7,220 nt of DNA, taken from assembly GCA_030705665.1 (NCBI GenBank), contig JAUZQA010000214.1, forward strand, positions 1-7,220. The letters are read 5' to 3'. Below are positions 6,919 to 7,220 of the stretch, piece by piece. The DNA is from Bacillota bacterium. GTDB lineage: Bacteria; Bacillota; Bacilli; Bacillales_B; DSM-18226. Both the position numbers and the translations under genes were made by a program. Numbering within the stretch: position 1 is the first letter of the stretch; every line of letters starts with the position of its first letter. The notes beneath the pieces are model-generated. The model saw nothing but the letters and a program-made list of their open reading frames with translations, had not been told where the DNA came from and searched no databases.

Positions 6919-7140
6919 TTATTCGCGGTACCACCCTTTTAAACACGTTTATGTACAACTGCTGTGTTCGCTTCATTCGGATAACGGCATATGCCGGCGC
7001 ATCTTTACATTTCAAAGCTGAAATGGTCCCGATGCCAACTCGGGAGGTGAACTTCTCTTGCCCTATCCATAAAAGTACTTTCAGTCAAGGTACTTTCTCC
7101 CTAAATGGTCATGTACAAGATACTTTTCTCCGTCAACGTT
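6887..7140 (-). ncRNA. T-box riboswitch, tRNA-Phe specific, upstream of pheST
   Basis: This cis-acting leader senses uncharged tRNA-Phe and allows transcription into pheST when charging is low. Stem I can be traced by pairing: GGAG with CTCC at the base; the specifier loop with the AGTA motif (7124-7121) facing GAA; TCTTG with CAAGA; CCAT with ATGG; a distal AGGGAG bulge (7102-7097); and an apical AAAGTAC/GTACTTT hairpin. In the specifier loop the codon UUC (7051-7049) lies one base after GAA and is followed by A, which reads as Phe. Further hairpins follow: TCCCGA/TCGGGA (7045-7027) and a stem around the palindrome CGGCATATGCCG (6996-6985). The conserved T-box AGGGTGGTACCGCG is at 6937-6924. 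Its UGGU bulge would pair with a tRNA 3' end ACCA, consistent with a discriminator A. The mutually exclusive terminator is listed separately. Confidence 0.95.
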
Positions 7141-7163
7141 TTGCTATGAACAATTTGTTGATA

Positions 7164-7192
7164 ATTATATAATAATTTTTCGACAGTTTCAA
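7164..7192 (-). promoter_or_regulatory. Sigma-A promoter of the pheST operon
   Basis: Read leftward, TTGAAA (7192-7187) and a perfect TATAAT (7169-7164) are separated by exactly 17 nt. Only the -35 departs from consensus, at one position. The start would be near 7157, about 17 nt before T-box stem I. The DNA upstream to the window edge is A/T-rich (a run of seven A at 7207-7213 on the leftward strand) and could act as an UP element. No other gene is visible between the pheS start and the right edge. Confidence 0.9.
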
Positions 7193-7220
7193 ATATAGAT
7201 TAGCGTTTTTTTAAATAATA

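Noticed and set aside
6985..6996. The perfect 12-bp palindrome CGGCATATGCCG as a possible operator.
   Set aside because: It is the core of a hairpin inside the T-box leader, between stem I and the T-box sequence, which explains it as RNA structure.
6951..7172. A 73-codon rightward open frame near the right edge.
   Set aside because: It lies antisense to the T-box leader and promoter, has no good ribosome binding site and no recognisable protein pattern.
1..7220. CRISPR arrays, tRNA or rRNA genes, insertion sequences and attachment sites.
   Set aside because: No regularly spaced repeats, tRNA-like cloverleaf, transposase frame or terminal inverted repeats were seen on either strand.

Overview
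The window looks like part of a low-to-moderate-GC Firmicutes chromosome, most likely a Bacillus-like member of the Bacillaceae. The grounds are the gene order pheS-pheT / rnhC / zapA-cvpA-polX (the arrangement I know from Bacillus subtilis), a T-box leader ahead of pheS, AAGGAGG-type ribosome binding sites, several TTG/GTG starts, and an RNase HIII. Genus and species cannot be fixed from the sequence alone. Apart from one small uncharacterised gene, everything is conserved housekeeping. I see no CRISPR array, insertion sequence, phage gene, toxin-antitoxin pair or defence cluster.

Layout from left to right. Positions 1-1598 hold a leftward group: zapA (cell division), cvpA (membrane protein) and polX (family X DNA polymerase, cut by the left edge). 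zapA and cvpA are 8 nt apart. polX is separated from cvpA by 82 nt containing a terminator-like hairpin. Positions 1599-1760 form the divergent gap between zapA and rnhC. rnhC (RNase HIII) is the only rightward gene and converges on a small leftward gene for a DUF6306-like, ferritin-like helical protein (2716-3132). Positions 3263-6769 hold the leftward pheS-pheT operon for both subunits of phenylalanyl-tRNA synthetase, ending in its own terminator. Positions 6770-7220 have no gene. They hold the pheST promoter, a complete T-box riboswitch with a UUC (Phe) specifier, its terminator, and a short structured repeat of a type I recall as dispersed in Bacillaceae genomes.

How it works together. 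Uncharged tRNA-Phe should bind the T-box and allow readthrough into pheST, coupling enzyme supply to Phe-tRNA charging. rnhC and polX act in genome maintenance (RNA:DNA hybrid removal and gap-filling repair), while ZapA promotes Z-ring assembly.

The most unusual point is the end of rnhC. A perfect 14-bp inverted repeat with a T7 tract, apparently a strong bidirectional terminator, lies wholly inside the reading frame, and the stop codon comes after it. Termination there would give an rnhC mRNA without a stop codon. Second is the structured repeat between the T-box terminator and the pheS ribosome binding site. Neither amounts to a new multi-gene system.
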